Positions 28,399-35,568 of a stretch of 64,000 bases of DNA are shown here, in pieces (within the stretch, counting starts at the first letter, position 1; every line of letters starts with the position of its first letter). Position numbers and translations under genes: made by a program. Below the pieces are notes generated by a model. That model did not search any database. It had not been told where the DNA came from and worked only from the letters and a program-made list of their open reading frames with translations. The DNA is from Oceanihabitans sp. IOP_32 (lineage in GTDB: Bacteria; Bacteroidota; Bacteroidia; Flavobacteriales; Flavobacteriaceae), in assembly GCF_009498295.1 (NCBI RefSeq), contig NZ_CP040813.1, positions 1,097,001 to 1,161,000 on the forward strand, given 5' to 3'.

Positions 28399-28657
28399 AC
28401 CAAATTAACCATGTCATGTCGCCTATAATTCGTTTACTCACATCTTTCTATTTTATAAATAGGTGTTCATGATGTGCTTCGCAGTTTTTTTTCCACCTTA
28501 TTTCGGTTTAAAATCAAATCATAACTTTGGCTACGCTTTGATTTTAGCTCACGCCCATATTGTAGTAAAATAACGAGTTCGTGAATCTGCGATTTCTATC
28601 TCAACTGGACAAAAAATAATTCAAATTAACCATACGACATTTCAAAATTAAATTGGT
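28399..28657. repeat. ~255-bp dispersed element, long copy B
   Basis: Same structure as copy A: it opens ACCAAATTAACCATG and closes CATTTCAAAATTAAATTGG plus T. Shared internal blocks include CCTATAATTCGTTTACTC, TTTATAAATAGGTGTTC and TAACGAGTTCGTGAA. It lies directly upstream of the lipocalin gene and supplies part of that gene's upstream region. Together with copy A it brackets a 1.3-kb two-gene segment. Confidence 0.8.
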
Positions 28658-28857
28658 GTAATTGTTTATTACTATAGCTATATACGAACTCCCTTAGGTT
28701 GTAGATGTTTCTATATTTTCTTGATAGCCTTATTAAAATTTATAAGATTTACAGTAAAAACACTATTCAATCCAGTGGACTCGTATTAATTGTTTGGATT
28801 GCCTAAGAAAAGGTTTTAAAAAATAAGACTAAGAACACACCCCCATATTATAATCTA
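28658..28857. other. Non-coding gap right of repeat copy B
   Basis: I see no frame, hairpin or promoter of note in this stretch. With repeat copy B and the terminator beside it, it makes up the long gap between the lipocalin gene and the small cysteine-rich gene. Confidence 0.5.
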
Positions 28858-28894
28858 AAAATCCTGCTTTGATTAATTGACCAAAGTAGGATTT
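28858..28894 (-). terminator. Terminator of the small cysteine-rich gene
   Basis: A 13-bp stem (AAATCCTGCTTTG with CAAAGTAGGATTT, one mismatch or wobble) with a short loop, followed leftwards by a T-run. It sits 32 bases beyond the stop of the 53-residue gene. Confidence 0.75.
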
Positions 28895-28926
28895 ATAATT
28901 TCAAAATCATGTTTTGCCATATTGGC

Positions 28927-29088
28927 TTAAGCTACTTTTTTAAGCAAATCGAAACAAGGGCATTTTTTACAACGCTTGTTTTCAGATTTTTTATATTTTT
29001 TACAGCAACTGGATTTAACTTTTTCTGGAAGTATAACACCAAGTTTTTGTAATTTTTTTAAAGCTTTTTTCTTCTTCTTTTTACCCAA
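28927..29088 (-). CDS. Small basic cysteine-rich protein (53 aa), unknown function
   Basis: This short frame is below usual length cut-offs. It starts at TTG 29088 (MGKKKKKKALKKLQKLGV) and ends with a five-cysteine block: SSCCKKYKKSEN then KRCKKCPCFDLLKKVA. Lysine makes up about a third of the protein. The Cys-Cys, Cys-x2-Cys and Cys-x-Cys pattern suggests a small metal-binding (zinc or iron) or nucleic-acid-binding knuckle. Support for a real gene is the organised lysine-then-cysteine pattern, the dedicated terminator just downstream, and the otherwise empty gap. I have the impression that similar short proteins ending in a CPCFDL-type motif occur in other flavobacteria, but cannot check. 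The neighbouring gene is ferritin. Confidence 0.65.
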   Translation of the reverse strand: MGKKKKKKALKKLQKLGVILPEKVKSSCCKKYKKSENKRCKKCPCFDLLKKVA

Positions 29089-29163
29089 CGCTCAACATAT
29101 GAAATGAATATGAGCGTAAAAATAATTTATTTTTATTAATTCTAAATAAGAATAAATGTTAAA

Positions 29164-29682
29164 TTATGCATTAGGGTCGATAGCCGTCGTGGTCACTGTT
29201 AAATTTTGAATGTCCCTGTCGAATAAATACAAGCCGCCTTTATCGTCTCCAATCATATTTATTTTATCCAAAATATTTCTGGCGACTGCCTCTTCTTCAA
29301 TTTGCTCGGCCACATACCATTGTAAAAAATTATGTGTCGCATAATCTCTTTCCTCTAAGCTAATATGCACCAGCTCATTAATACTTTGAGAGACAAAGAT
29401 TTCGTGCTCTAATAATTTTTCAAACATTTCTTTAAACGAACCAAAAGTAACATTTGGGGCTTTTAGCTCAGATACTTTGGCATGACCACCACGTTCGTTA
29501 ATGAATTTGATAAGTTTTAACATGTGTTCGCGTTCCTCATCAGATTGTGCATACATAAAATTAGCAACGCCTTCTAATCCTTTTACCTCGGCCCAACATG
29601 CCATAGCGAGATAGATTTGAGATGATTCGGCTTCAATTCTAACTTGGCTATTTAAGGAGGCTTCTATTGTTTTTGATAACAT
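29164..29682 (-). CDS. ftnA: Non-haem ferritin
   Basis: 172 residues with the four-helix ferritin pattern. Ferroxidase ligands are visible: Glu in the first helix (RIEAESSQIYLAM), the EEREH motif near 50-54, and Glu/Gln pairs in QWYVAEQIEEEAVA. It oxidises Fe(II) and stores it as a mineral inside a 24-subunit shell. It follows metG by 32 bases on the same strand, so some transcription may come from metG. No Fur box is obvious by eye. Confidence 0.93.
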   Translation of the reverse strand: MLSKTIEASLNSQVRIEAESSQIYLAMACWAEVKGLEGVANFMYAQSDEEREHMLKLIKFINERGGHAKVSELKAPNVTFGSFKEMFEKLLEHEIFVSQSINELVHISLEERDYATHNFLQWYVAEQIEEEAVARNILDKINMIGDDKGGLYLFDRDIQNLTVTTTAIDPNA

Positions 29683-29714
29683 AATATAAAATTTCTTATA
29701 AAGTTAACAAATAC

Positions 29715-31799
29715 CTAACTCACTTGCAACCCATTAGCAACATTAGCATCATCTGGATTTATAAATACCAGTTTACCATCGGGTGTTTCGGTCATTAAAA
29801 TCATACCCTGACTTTCAACACCACGCAGGGCTCTAGGTGCTAAATTCACTAAAACGCTTACACGCTTACCCACCACTTCTTCGGCAGTAAAGCTTTCTGC
29901 AATTCCAGACACGATGGTACGCACATCAAGACCCGTATCGACCTTTAGTTTTAATAATTTTTTTGTTTTCGGCATTTTCTCGGCCTCCAATATCGTTCCT
30001 ACTCGAATATCTAATTTGGTAAAATCATCGAAAGAAATCTGGTCTTTTTCTGGCTCTACTTTGGCGTTTGCCATTTCATTGGCTTTTTTACTCGCTATTA
30101 ATTTATCTAATTGCTTTTGAATGGTGGCATCTTCAATTTTAGAAAACAACAACTCGGCTTTTCCTATTTGATGATTTGTAGGAAGTAAAACATCTTTTGA
30201 AGACACATCGTTCCAGCTGTTCTTAATACCTTTATCCTGAGAAGCTTCATTCAAACTCATATTTAGCATGTTTTTCAACTTATTGGACGTAAACGGTAAA
30301 AAAGGCTCACTTAATATGGCTAAAGCCGATGCTATTTGAAGCGCCACATACATAATCGTTTTTGTGCGTTCTTCATCCACTTTAATAACCTTCCAAGGTT
30401 CTTCATCGGCTAAATATTTATTCCCTAAACGTGCTAAATTCATGAGTTCTTGCCCGGCTTCTCTAAATCGGTAACGCTCTATAGAGCTAGCAATAACCTC
30501 TGGATAAGCCTTTATGGCCGCCAAAGTCTCTTGATCTACTTGAGAAAAATCGCTTGGCGTGGGAACAACCCCATTATAATACTTATTGGTTAGCACGACC
30601 ACACGATTAATAAAATTACCAAATATGGCCACTAACTCGTTGTTATTACGCGCTTGAAAATCTTTCCAAGTAAAATCGTTATCTTTTGTTTCGGGTGCAT
30701 TGGCTGTTAAAACATAACGTAAAACATCTTGCTGATTTGGAAAATCTTTCAAATATTCTGGTAACCAAACCGCCCAGTTTTTAGAGGTTGACAATTTATG
30801 GCCTTCCAAGTTTAAAAACTCATTTGCAGGCACATTATCAGGTAGAATGTATGAGCCTTCACTTTTTAACATCGCTGGAAAAATAATACAGTGAAACACA
30901 ATATTATCTTTACCAATAAAATGCACTAATTTAGTGTCTTTATCTTTCCAATAAGGCTCCCAGTCTTGGCCTTCTCGTGCTGCCCATTCTTTTGTAGAAG
31001 ATATGTAACCAATTGGGGCATCAAACCACACATACAATACCTTGCCTTCGCCGCCTTCGGCTGGTACCGGAATACCCCAATCTAAATCTCGGGTTACGGC
31101 ACGAGGGCGTAAACCATCGTCAATCCAAGACTTACATTGCCCGTAAACATTGGGTTTCCAATCTTTTTTATGACCTTCTAAAATCCACTCCTTTAAAAAA
31201 TCTTCGTGTTTATCTAATGGTAAAAACCAGTGTTTTGTTTGTTTTAAAGTAGGTACATTTCCGGTGATTGCCGATTTAGGATTTATTAAATCGGTGGCAT
31301 TATGACTTGTACCACAGTTTTCGCATTGATCGCCATAACTTTCTTCGTTTCCACATTTTGGGCAAGTACCCACAACAAAACGATCGGCTAAAAATTGATT
31401 TGCGGCTTCATCAAATAATTGTTCGGTGGTTTCTTCAATAAATTCACCTTTGTTATTTAAGGTTGTAAAAAACTCTGAAGCCGTTTCGTGATGAATTTTA
31501 GCCGAAGTACGTGAGTAATTATCAAATGAAATTCCAAACGCTTCAAAAGAATCTTTAATTATCGCATGATATTTATCAACAATATCTTGTGGCGACACCC
31601 CCTCGTTTTTGGCCTTTATCGTTATGGGCACACCATGCTCGTCGCTTCCACAAATAAAAAGCACATCGCTTCCTTTTAAACGTAAATAACGTGCATAAAT
31701 ATCTGCTGGCACATATACCCCTGCCAAGTGGCCAATATGAATAGGGCCATTTGTATAAGGTAGTGCCGCAGTTATGGTGTGTCTTTTTGGTTGATTCAT
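29715..31799 (-). CDS. metG: Methionyl-tRNA synthetase
   Basis: 694 residues. The class I signature HIGH is at 21-24, the zinc knuckle has two CxxC pairs ([17 protein letters not shown]), and the C-terminal OB-fold tRNA-binding domain (from about 590) has [18 protein letters not shown]. The usual KMSKS loop reads KLSTS, a form found in this branch of MetRS. The enzyme charges tRNA-Met in the cytoplasm. The leader between 31800 and 31900 can form a long stem (see findings). Confidence 0.97.
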   Translation of the reverse strand: MNQPKRHTITAALPYTNGPIHIGHLAGVYVPADIYARYLRLKGSDVLFICGSDEHGVPITIKAKNEGVSPQDIVDKYHAIIKDSFEAFGISFDNYSRTSAKIHHETASEFFTTLNNKGEFIEETTEQLFDEAANQFLADRFVVGTCPKCGNEESYGDQCENCGTSHNATDLINPKSAITGNVPTLKQTKHWFLPLDKHEDFLKEWILEGHKKDWKPNVYGQCKSWIDDGLRPRAVTRDLDWGIPVPAEGGEGKVLYVWFDAPIGYISSTKEWAAREGQDWEPYWKDKDTKLVHFIGKDNIVFHCIIFPAMLKSEGSYILPDNVPANEFLNLEGHKLSTSKNWAVWLPEYLKDFPNQQDVLRYVLTANAPETKDNDFTWKDFQARNNNELVAIFGNFINRVVVLTNKYYNGVVPTPSDFSQVDQETLAAIKAYPEVIASSIERYRFREAGQELMNLARLGNKYLADEEPWKVIKVDEERTKTIMYVALQIASALAILSEPFLPFTSNKLKNMLNMSLNEASQDKGIKNSWNDVSSKDVLLPTNHQIGKAELLFSKIEDATIQKQLDKLIASKKANEMANAKVEPEKDQISFDDFTKLDIRVGTILEAEKMPKTKKLLKLKVDTGLDVRTIVSGIAESFTAEEVVGKRVSVLVNLAPRALRGVESQGMILMTETPDGKLVFINPDDANVANGLQVS

Positions 31800-31826
31800 G
31801 GTAATATTTAAATTTTAATTGTTAAG

Positions 31827-31896
31827 GCGAAGCAGGTGTAAGACTGAGGACATCTCAAGTGTATGAGATCAATACAAACAGATTCCCACGCTTCGC
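31827..31896 (-). other. Stem-loop in the metG leader or palindromic repeat
   Basis: GCGAAGC (31827-31833) pairs with GCTTCGC (31890-31896), and inside it ATCTCA pairs with TGAGAT around an AGTGTA loop. It lies 28 bases upstream of the metG ATG. It may be a regulatory leader or a REP-like unit. Confidence 0.35.
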
Positions 31897-31975
31897 TTGT
31901 CGTGACGCATCATTTTTCGAGCCGTAAAAGTACACATTTTGCGCCCTATTTAGAAAAAAAATGTACATTTACCTT

Positions 31976-32992
31976 ATGATGAAAAATATTTTACTTGTAG
32001 TTTTAACTTATGTTGTGTTTTTATTTGGCTCACAAACCATTTCTGCCCAAAACACAGCGTCCTATAACACCAATAATTTGGTTCAACCGCCCTATTTAAA
32101 AGTTGGTGACACCGTTGCTATTGTCGCACCTTCTGGTATTTTAAAAAACAAAACTAAAGAAATGCAAAGCACCAAAAATCTGCTTAAAAGCTGGGGTTTA
32201 CATATTGTTATGGGCGATCATGTTTACAATCAAAACAATCATTTTGCTGGGACAGATGATGAGCGTTGTGAAGATTTCCAAAAGGCTTTAGACAGTCCTT
32301 CCATAAGTGCCATTTTGTGTGCTCGTGGTGGTTACGGTACCGTACGCATTTTGGACAAACTCGATTATACCAAGTTTAGAGAACATCCTAAATGGCTTAT
32401 TGGATTTTCAGATATTACGGCTTTACACAACCAATTTCATAACGAAGGTTTTGAGAGCCTGCACGCTATGATGGCCACCAGCATGATAGAAGACACCGAA
32501 GCTATTAAAGAAACCATTGCCACATTTAAAGACGCCATTTTTGGTAAGCCCTTGCAATATCGTTTAAAAGGCTCTCCTTATAATCGCGTTGGTGCGAGCT
32601 CTGGACAGCTGGTAGGCGGAAATCTTACCTTACTGCACACCATGCTAGGCTCTAACACGAGTATTGATGTTTCGGGTAAAATCCTTTTTATTGAAGAAGT
32701 TGGAGAACACAAATACCATATAGACCGCATGCTACAAAGTTTAAAACGGGCCGGATATTTTGAGAACTGTAAAGGCCTTATAGTTGGAGATATTAATAAA
32801 GTTCGTAAAAACACAACGCCTTGGGGCAGCTCTATGCAACAACTTATTTTAGATGCCTTAGCAGAATACAACTTTCCCATTGCGTTTAATATGCCTGCGG
32901 GTCATGAAGACGATAATCGCGCTTTAATTTTAGGGCGAACGGTTCAACTTACGGTGGAAAAAGAAAAAACCACATTGGTTTTTCAAAAATAA
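31976..32992 (+). CDS. ldcA: LD-carboxypeptidase (peptidase family S66)
   Basis: About 338 residues from ATG 31976; the next codon is also ATG. A signal peptide (ending TISAQN) sends it to the periplasm. The S66 pattern is clear: VGDTVAIVAPSG near the start, ARGGYGTVRILD, then GFSDITALHN with the nucleophile serine, and later Glu and His (FIEEVGEHKYHIDRML, MPAGHEDDNRAL) for the catalytic triad. LD-carboxypeptidases remove the last D-Ala from muropeptide tetrapeptides in murein recycling. The periplasmic signal is of note because the E. coli enzyme is cytoplasmic. The assignment within S66 (LdcA or MccF-like) is not certain. Confidence 0.88.
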   Translation: MMKNILLVVLTYVVFLFGSQTISAQNTASYNTNNLVQPPYLKVGDTVAIVAPSGILKNKTKEMQSTKNLLKSWGLHIVMGDHVYNQNNHFAGTDDERCEDFQKALDSPSISAILCARGGYGTVRILDKLDYTKFREHPKWLIGFSDITALHNQFHNEGFESLHAMMATSMIEDTEAIKETIATFKDAIFGKPLQYRLKGSPYNRVGASSGQLVGGNLTLLHTMLGSNTSIDVSGKILFIEEVGEHKYHIDRMLQSLKRAGYFENCKGLIVGDINKVRKNTTPWGSSMQQLILDALAEYNFPIAFNMPAGHEDDNRALILGRTVQLTVEKEKTTLVFQK

Positions 32993-33364
32993 TGTGGTTC
33001 ACACTCAAAAAAAGAACACCCATTGTAAATGTCGAATATAAAGGCTAGCTTTGTGGCTTATAGTTATTTAATAAATATGGCAACAACTTATTTTATAAAA
33101 AAAATAAACTTCCGTTTAGGGAGCTCAGTGTCGTTATCTTATTTACTAGATGATATTTTCTTAAAAGACTCTAAGGAGTTTATTTTTTAAACCCTGCTAA
33201 ACTTCAAAGCAGGGCTACCTAACACTTTTAAATTCATTTTTTAACCACGACCGTCTTTAACGAGAGGGCTTTGGGACTTAAGCTTACGCCATTTATTACC
33301 GCGTTTAAAGGTTTGAGTTGAACACGAAGCGCTTTAAAAAGAAGGTTTTAAAAACAACATTATT
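32993..33364. other. Intergenic region, no supported gene
   Basis: A 53-codon plus-strand frame (33029-33190) is present but its composition is not convincing. A hairpin CCCTGCT/AGCAGGG lies at 33191-33213, with an A/T run on its left side only. The remainder appears to be leader and promoter sequence for the Gre-like gene. Confidence 0.4.
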
Positions 33365-33748
33365 ATGTCTGAACAAATCATTGTCACAACAGGAATTTAC
33401 GATATGATCAAAGATCACGTAAGAAGAAAGAAGGTAACCAAACAAGAAGAAGCGCTTTTATTAGAAGAACTAAAAAGGGCACAACAAGTACTGCGTAAAG
33501 ATTTACCAGAAGATGTGGTTACCGTAAACCGCAAGGTAAAAATTATGGACCATACAGCCAATAAAGAAGTAGAGTACACTTTTGTTTCAACCGATAAAAA
33601 GAATAACAAAAAAGGTAGACACTCTATTTTAAGCGACGTTGCTGTGGCTACCGTAGGACGAAAGGTTGGCGATGTTATAAATTGGCCTTTTGAGAGTGGC
33701 GAAAGAAAAATTGAAATATTAGAAGTTAAACCTGTAGCGCAAGCTTAA
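33365..33748 (+). CDS. GreA/GreB-family (Rnk-like) transcription factor
   Basis: 127 residues. The N-terminal half is a short helical segment with EEALLLEELKRAQQVLRKDLP. The C-terminal half matches the FKBP-like Gre C-terminal domain, including VGRKVGDVINWPFESGERKIEILEV. It lacks the full coiled-coil of GreA, so it resembles Rnk or the shortened Gre-type proteins that bind in the RNA polymerase secondary channel. A true greA lies at the right edge of the window, so this is a second family member. It stands alone with its own terminator. Confidence 0.85.
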   Translation: MSEQIIVTTGIYDMIKDHVRRKKVTKQEEALLLEELKRAQQVLRKDLPEDVVTVNRKVKIMDHTANKEVEYTFVSTDKKNNKKGRHSILSDVAVATVGRKVGDVINWPFESGERKIEILEVKPVAQA

Positions 33749-33773
33749 TATTTTGCAGCTCTAACTCTCACAA

Positions 33774-33810
33774 AACGCCTTAACACAAACAAGTTAAGGC
33801 GTTTTTTTTT
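33774..33810 (+). terminator. Bidirectional terminator between the Gre-like and DnaJ-like genes
   Basis: AACGCCTTAAC pairs perfectly with GTTAAGGCGTT around an 8-base loop, followed by nine Ts. An A-rich flank on the left means the converging dnaJ-like gene can use it too. Confidence 0.92.
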
Positions 33811-33819
33811 AGATAAAAG

Positions 33820-34590
33820 TTAGAAACCACGCTCTTTTTGCAACTGCTCGTAAGCTGCTTGCACACTTCTAAATTTCTCTTCGGCACCATTTCTGTGCTC
33901 TTCGCCCAAGTGTATCACGCGATCGGGGTGATATTTTTTAGCCATTTTACGGTAGGCTTTTTTAATATCGGCATTGCTAGCATTTTTATCGATCTCTAGA
34001 ATTTTATAAGCGTTTTCGCGCTTGTTGTAGAACATCGCTTTAATGCTCTGATAATCTCGCGTACTAATACCCAAATACCCAGCAATGGTGCTAATTTGTC
34101 TTTCTTCGCTATCGTTTACAAAACCATCGGCTTTGGCTATACCAAAAAGAAAATGTAAGAGTTGCAAACGTGATGGATGATCCATCATCTGCCTAATTTG
34201 CAAGCATACTTGACGCGTTGGAATAACCTGCTTGTTTATATTTCTAAATAATTTAAACGCATGATTGGCGCGCTCTTTCCCGTACATGTTTAAAAACTGG
34301 TTACGTACAAAATCTAACTCGCGCTGGTCTTGTTTACCATCGGCTTTAATAACTATAGAAGCTAGAATGAGCAAACTCACTTCAAAATCACCAGATTGTG
34401 TTTGCGGCCGCTGTCGCGTTTGGGTTCTGTACGTGCTACCGCCTTGCGATCTGCCTTGACCAAGAAACGGGTTAGCGTCACTGCCAGCCACAGCATCAAG
34501 CACTCCACCTAAGGCTAAACCAATTATCGCCCCTATTGGTCCGCCAAACGACCAACCCAAAGCAGCACCTATCCATTTTGAATAACTCAT
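33820..34590 (-). CDS. TerB- and DnaJ-domain protein (DjlA-like)
   Basis: 256 residues. A glycine-rich hydrophobic N-terminus ([20 protein letters not shown]) may be a membrane anchor. It is followed by a TerB-like helical domain (about 70-185, with [14 protein letters not shown] and [14 protein letters not shown]) and a C-terminal J-domain (about 195-256) with the HPD motif in [13 protein letters not shown]-domains stimulate DnaK. This layout matches DjlA-like co-chaperones. A -7 box TATATTTG (minus strand, 34611-34618) lies just upstream. Confidence 0.88.
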   Translation of the reverse strand: MSYSKWIGAALGWSFGGPIGAIIGLALGGVLDAVAGSDANPFLGQGRSQGGSTYRTQTRQRPQTQSGDFEVSLLILASIVIKADGKQDQRELDFVRNQFLNMYGKERANHAFKLFRNINKQVIPTRQVCLQIRQMMDHPSRLQLLHFLFGIAKADGFVNDSEERQISTIAGYLGISTRDYQSIKAMFYNKRENAYKILEIDKNASNADIKKAYRKMAKKYHPDRVIHLGEEHRNGAEEKFRSVQAAYEQLQKERGF

Positions 34591-34610
34591 TTATTTTTGT
34601 TTTAAGACTG

Positions 34611-34618
34611 CAAATATA
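34611..34618 (-). promoter_or_regulatory. Candidate -7 element for the DnaJ-like gene
   Basis: On the minus strand this reads TATATTTG, an exact TAnnTTTG. Transcription would start about 14 bases before the ATG. No clear -33 TTG is seen. Confidence 0.4.
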
Positions 34619-34660
34619 CTATTGTTAGTTCGTTTTTTGTAATTTAGTTCGTATCGCCTT

Positions 34661-34765
34661 GCGTTAAGGATAGCAGTGGCATCCTTTTGCTTTTTTGCAA
34701 AAGATATAACGGATAGCCTGACCTTATTACGCCATAAGCGTATTAAGGGAACGCCCTAATACGAG
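34661..34765 (+). ncRNA. Candidate structured RNA upstream of the bacilliredoxin gene
   Basis: Several nested hairpins occur in about 105 bases of non-coding sequence. They are AAGGAT/ATCCTT around AGCAGTGGC, CTTTTGC/GCAAAAG with a T-loop, a single-stranded GATATAACGGATAGCCTGA, then CCTTATTACGC/GCGTATTAAGG (one mismatch) and GGGAACGCCC. The alternation of stems with unpaired, base-specific segments looks like a conserved RNA rather than a terminator. I recall similar GGATAGC...CGGATAGCC...GAACGCC sequences from other Bacteroidota intergenic regions, but cannot name a family. It ends just before a -7 box for the next gene. Confidence 0.45.
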
Positions 34766-34781
34766 TTATTCATTTTTTGAT

Positions 34782-34789
34782 TAACTTTG
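34782..34789 (+). promoter_or_regulatory. Candidate -7 element for the bacilliredoxin gene
   Basis: TAACTTTG fits TAnnTTTG, 33 bases before the ATG at 34823. No convincing -33 TTG is present. Confidence 0.4.
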
Positions 34790-34822
34790 CACATATTAAC
34801 TAAAAAAATAAAAAATTAAGAT

Positions 34823-35233
34823 ATGTATCCAGCAGAATTAGTAAAACCCATGCGAGAAGATTTGACGAAAGTTGGTTTTGAAGAGTTACAAACTGCACAA
34901 GCAGTAGATGCTGCCTTAGCAAAAGCGGGCACAACTTTATTGGTTGTAAACTCAGTTTGTGGTTGTGCAGCCGCAAATGCACGCCCAGGTGCAGCCATGA
35001 GCTTACAAAACGATAAGCGCCCTACACATATTACCACTGTTTTTGCAGGTGTAGATAAAGAGGCTGTTGAAAAAGCTAGAGAACACATGGTGCCATTTCC
35101 GCCAAGCTCACCGTGCATTGCTTTATTTAAAGATGGTGAATTGGTGCATGTTTTAGAGCGTCACCATATTGAAGGCAGACCGGCAGAATTAATTGCCGAC
35201 AACCTTATTGATGCCTATAACGAGCATTGCTAA
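34823..35233 (+). CDS. BrxA/BrxB-family bacilliredoxin (YphP-like)
   Basis: 136 residues with a thioredoxin-like fold. The active-site motif CGC is at Cys46/Cys48, in VVNSVCGCAAANARPG. SPCIALFKDGELVHVLERHHIEG near 92-114 is also typical of the YphP/BrxA family. Bacilliredoxins reduce bacillithiol mixed disulfides on proteins. Flavobacteria are among the Bacteroidota thought to have this family, but whether the thiol here is bacillithiol is not shown by the window. It is a single-gene unit downstream of the structured-RNA candidate. Confidence 0.92.
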   Translation: MYPAELVKPMREDLTKVGFEELQTAQAVDAALAKAGTTLLVVNSVCGCAAANARPGAAMSLQNDKRPTHITTVFAGVDKEAVEKAREHMVPFPPSSPCIALFKDGELVHVLERHHIEGRPAELIADNLIDAYNEHC

Positions 35234-35286
35234 GCCACAGAACAACACTTAAGTCGCTTTTATTTTAATTAATAAACGGGCTGTTT

Positions 35287-35441
35287 GTACATGACACAAA
35301 AATTTTAAATAAAAACGCACATATTCATTATGTTGCAGTTTGCACATTATACAGACCTAACAGTTTCAAAAACCTGTTAGGCCTTGGTTAACCTGAGAAT
35401 TCCATGCAGGTTATTTTTCAAATTTAATTTTTGTCATGTAC
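35287..35441. repeat. GTACATGAC inverted-repeat element, copy 1 (155 bp)
   Basis: The ends GTACATGACACAAAAATT and (reverse complement) GTACATGACAAAAATTAA are inverted repeats. Inside are the blocks CGCACATATTCATT, GCAGTTTGCAC and TTGGTTAACCTGA, plus a hairpin CCTAACAG/CTGTTAGG. The second copy near 46.7 kb keeps all these blocks. No coding frame is present. It resembles a non-autonomous transposable element. Confidence 0.75.
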
Positions 35442-35473
35442 TAAAAAATGGTGTTTAAGTATTAGTGACATAG

Positions 35474-35511
35474 AAAACCTGTTTAGTTTTAAAACTTGGC
35501 AGGTTTTTTTT
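35474..35511 (+). terminator. Terminator-like hairpin before tex
   Basis: AAAACCTG at 35474-35481 pairs with CAGGTTTT at 35500-35507 and a T-tract follows. It lies 241 bases past the bacilliredoxin stop and may end that transcript, after the repeat element between them. Confidence 0.7.
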
Positions 35512-35568
35512 ATGACATTAGCTCTTAAATTATTTAGATTTGATTAAAATTTAGATTCTAAAATTACA

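Noticed and set aside
28374-28412. Upstream start for the lipocalin gene
   Set aside because: Those 13 codons come from the end of a dispersed repeat and would block the lipoprotein signal.
29715-31799. KLSTS in MetG taken as a damaged active site
   Set aside because: The KLSTS-type loop is usual in this branch of methionyl-tRNA synthetases; all other motifs are intact.
33029-33190. A 53-codon plus-strand frame in the gap before the Gre-like gene
   Set aside because: No organised motif, no signal or membrane helix, and no dedicated terminator or promoter. Likely chance in AT-rich sequence.
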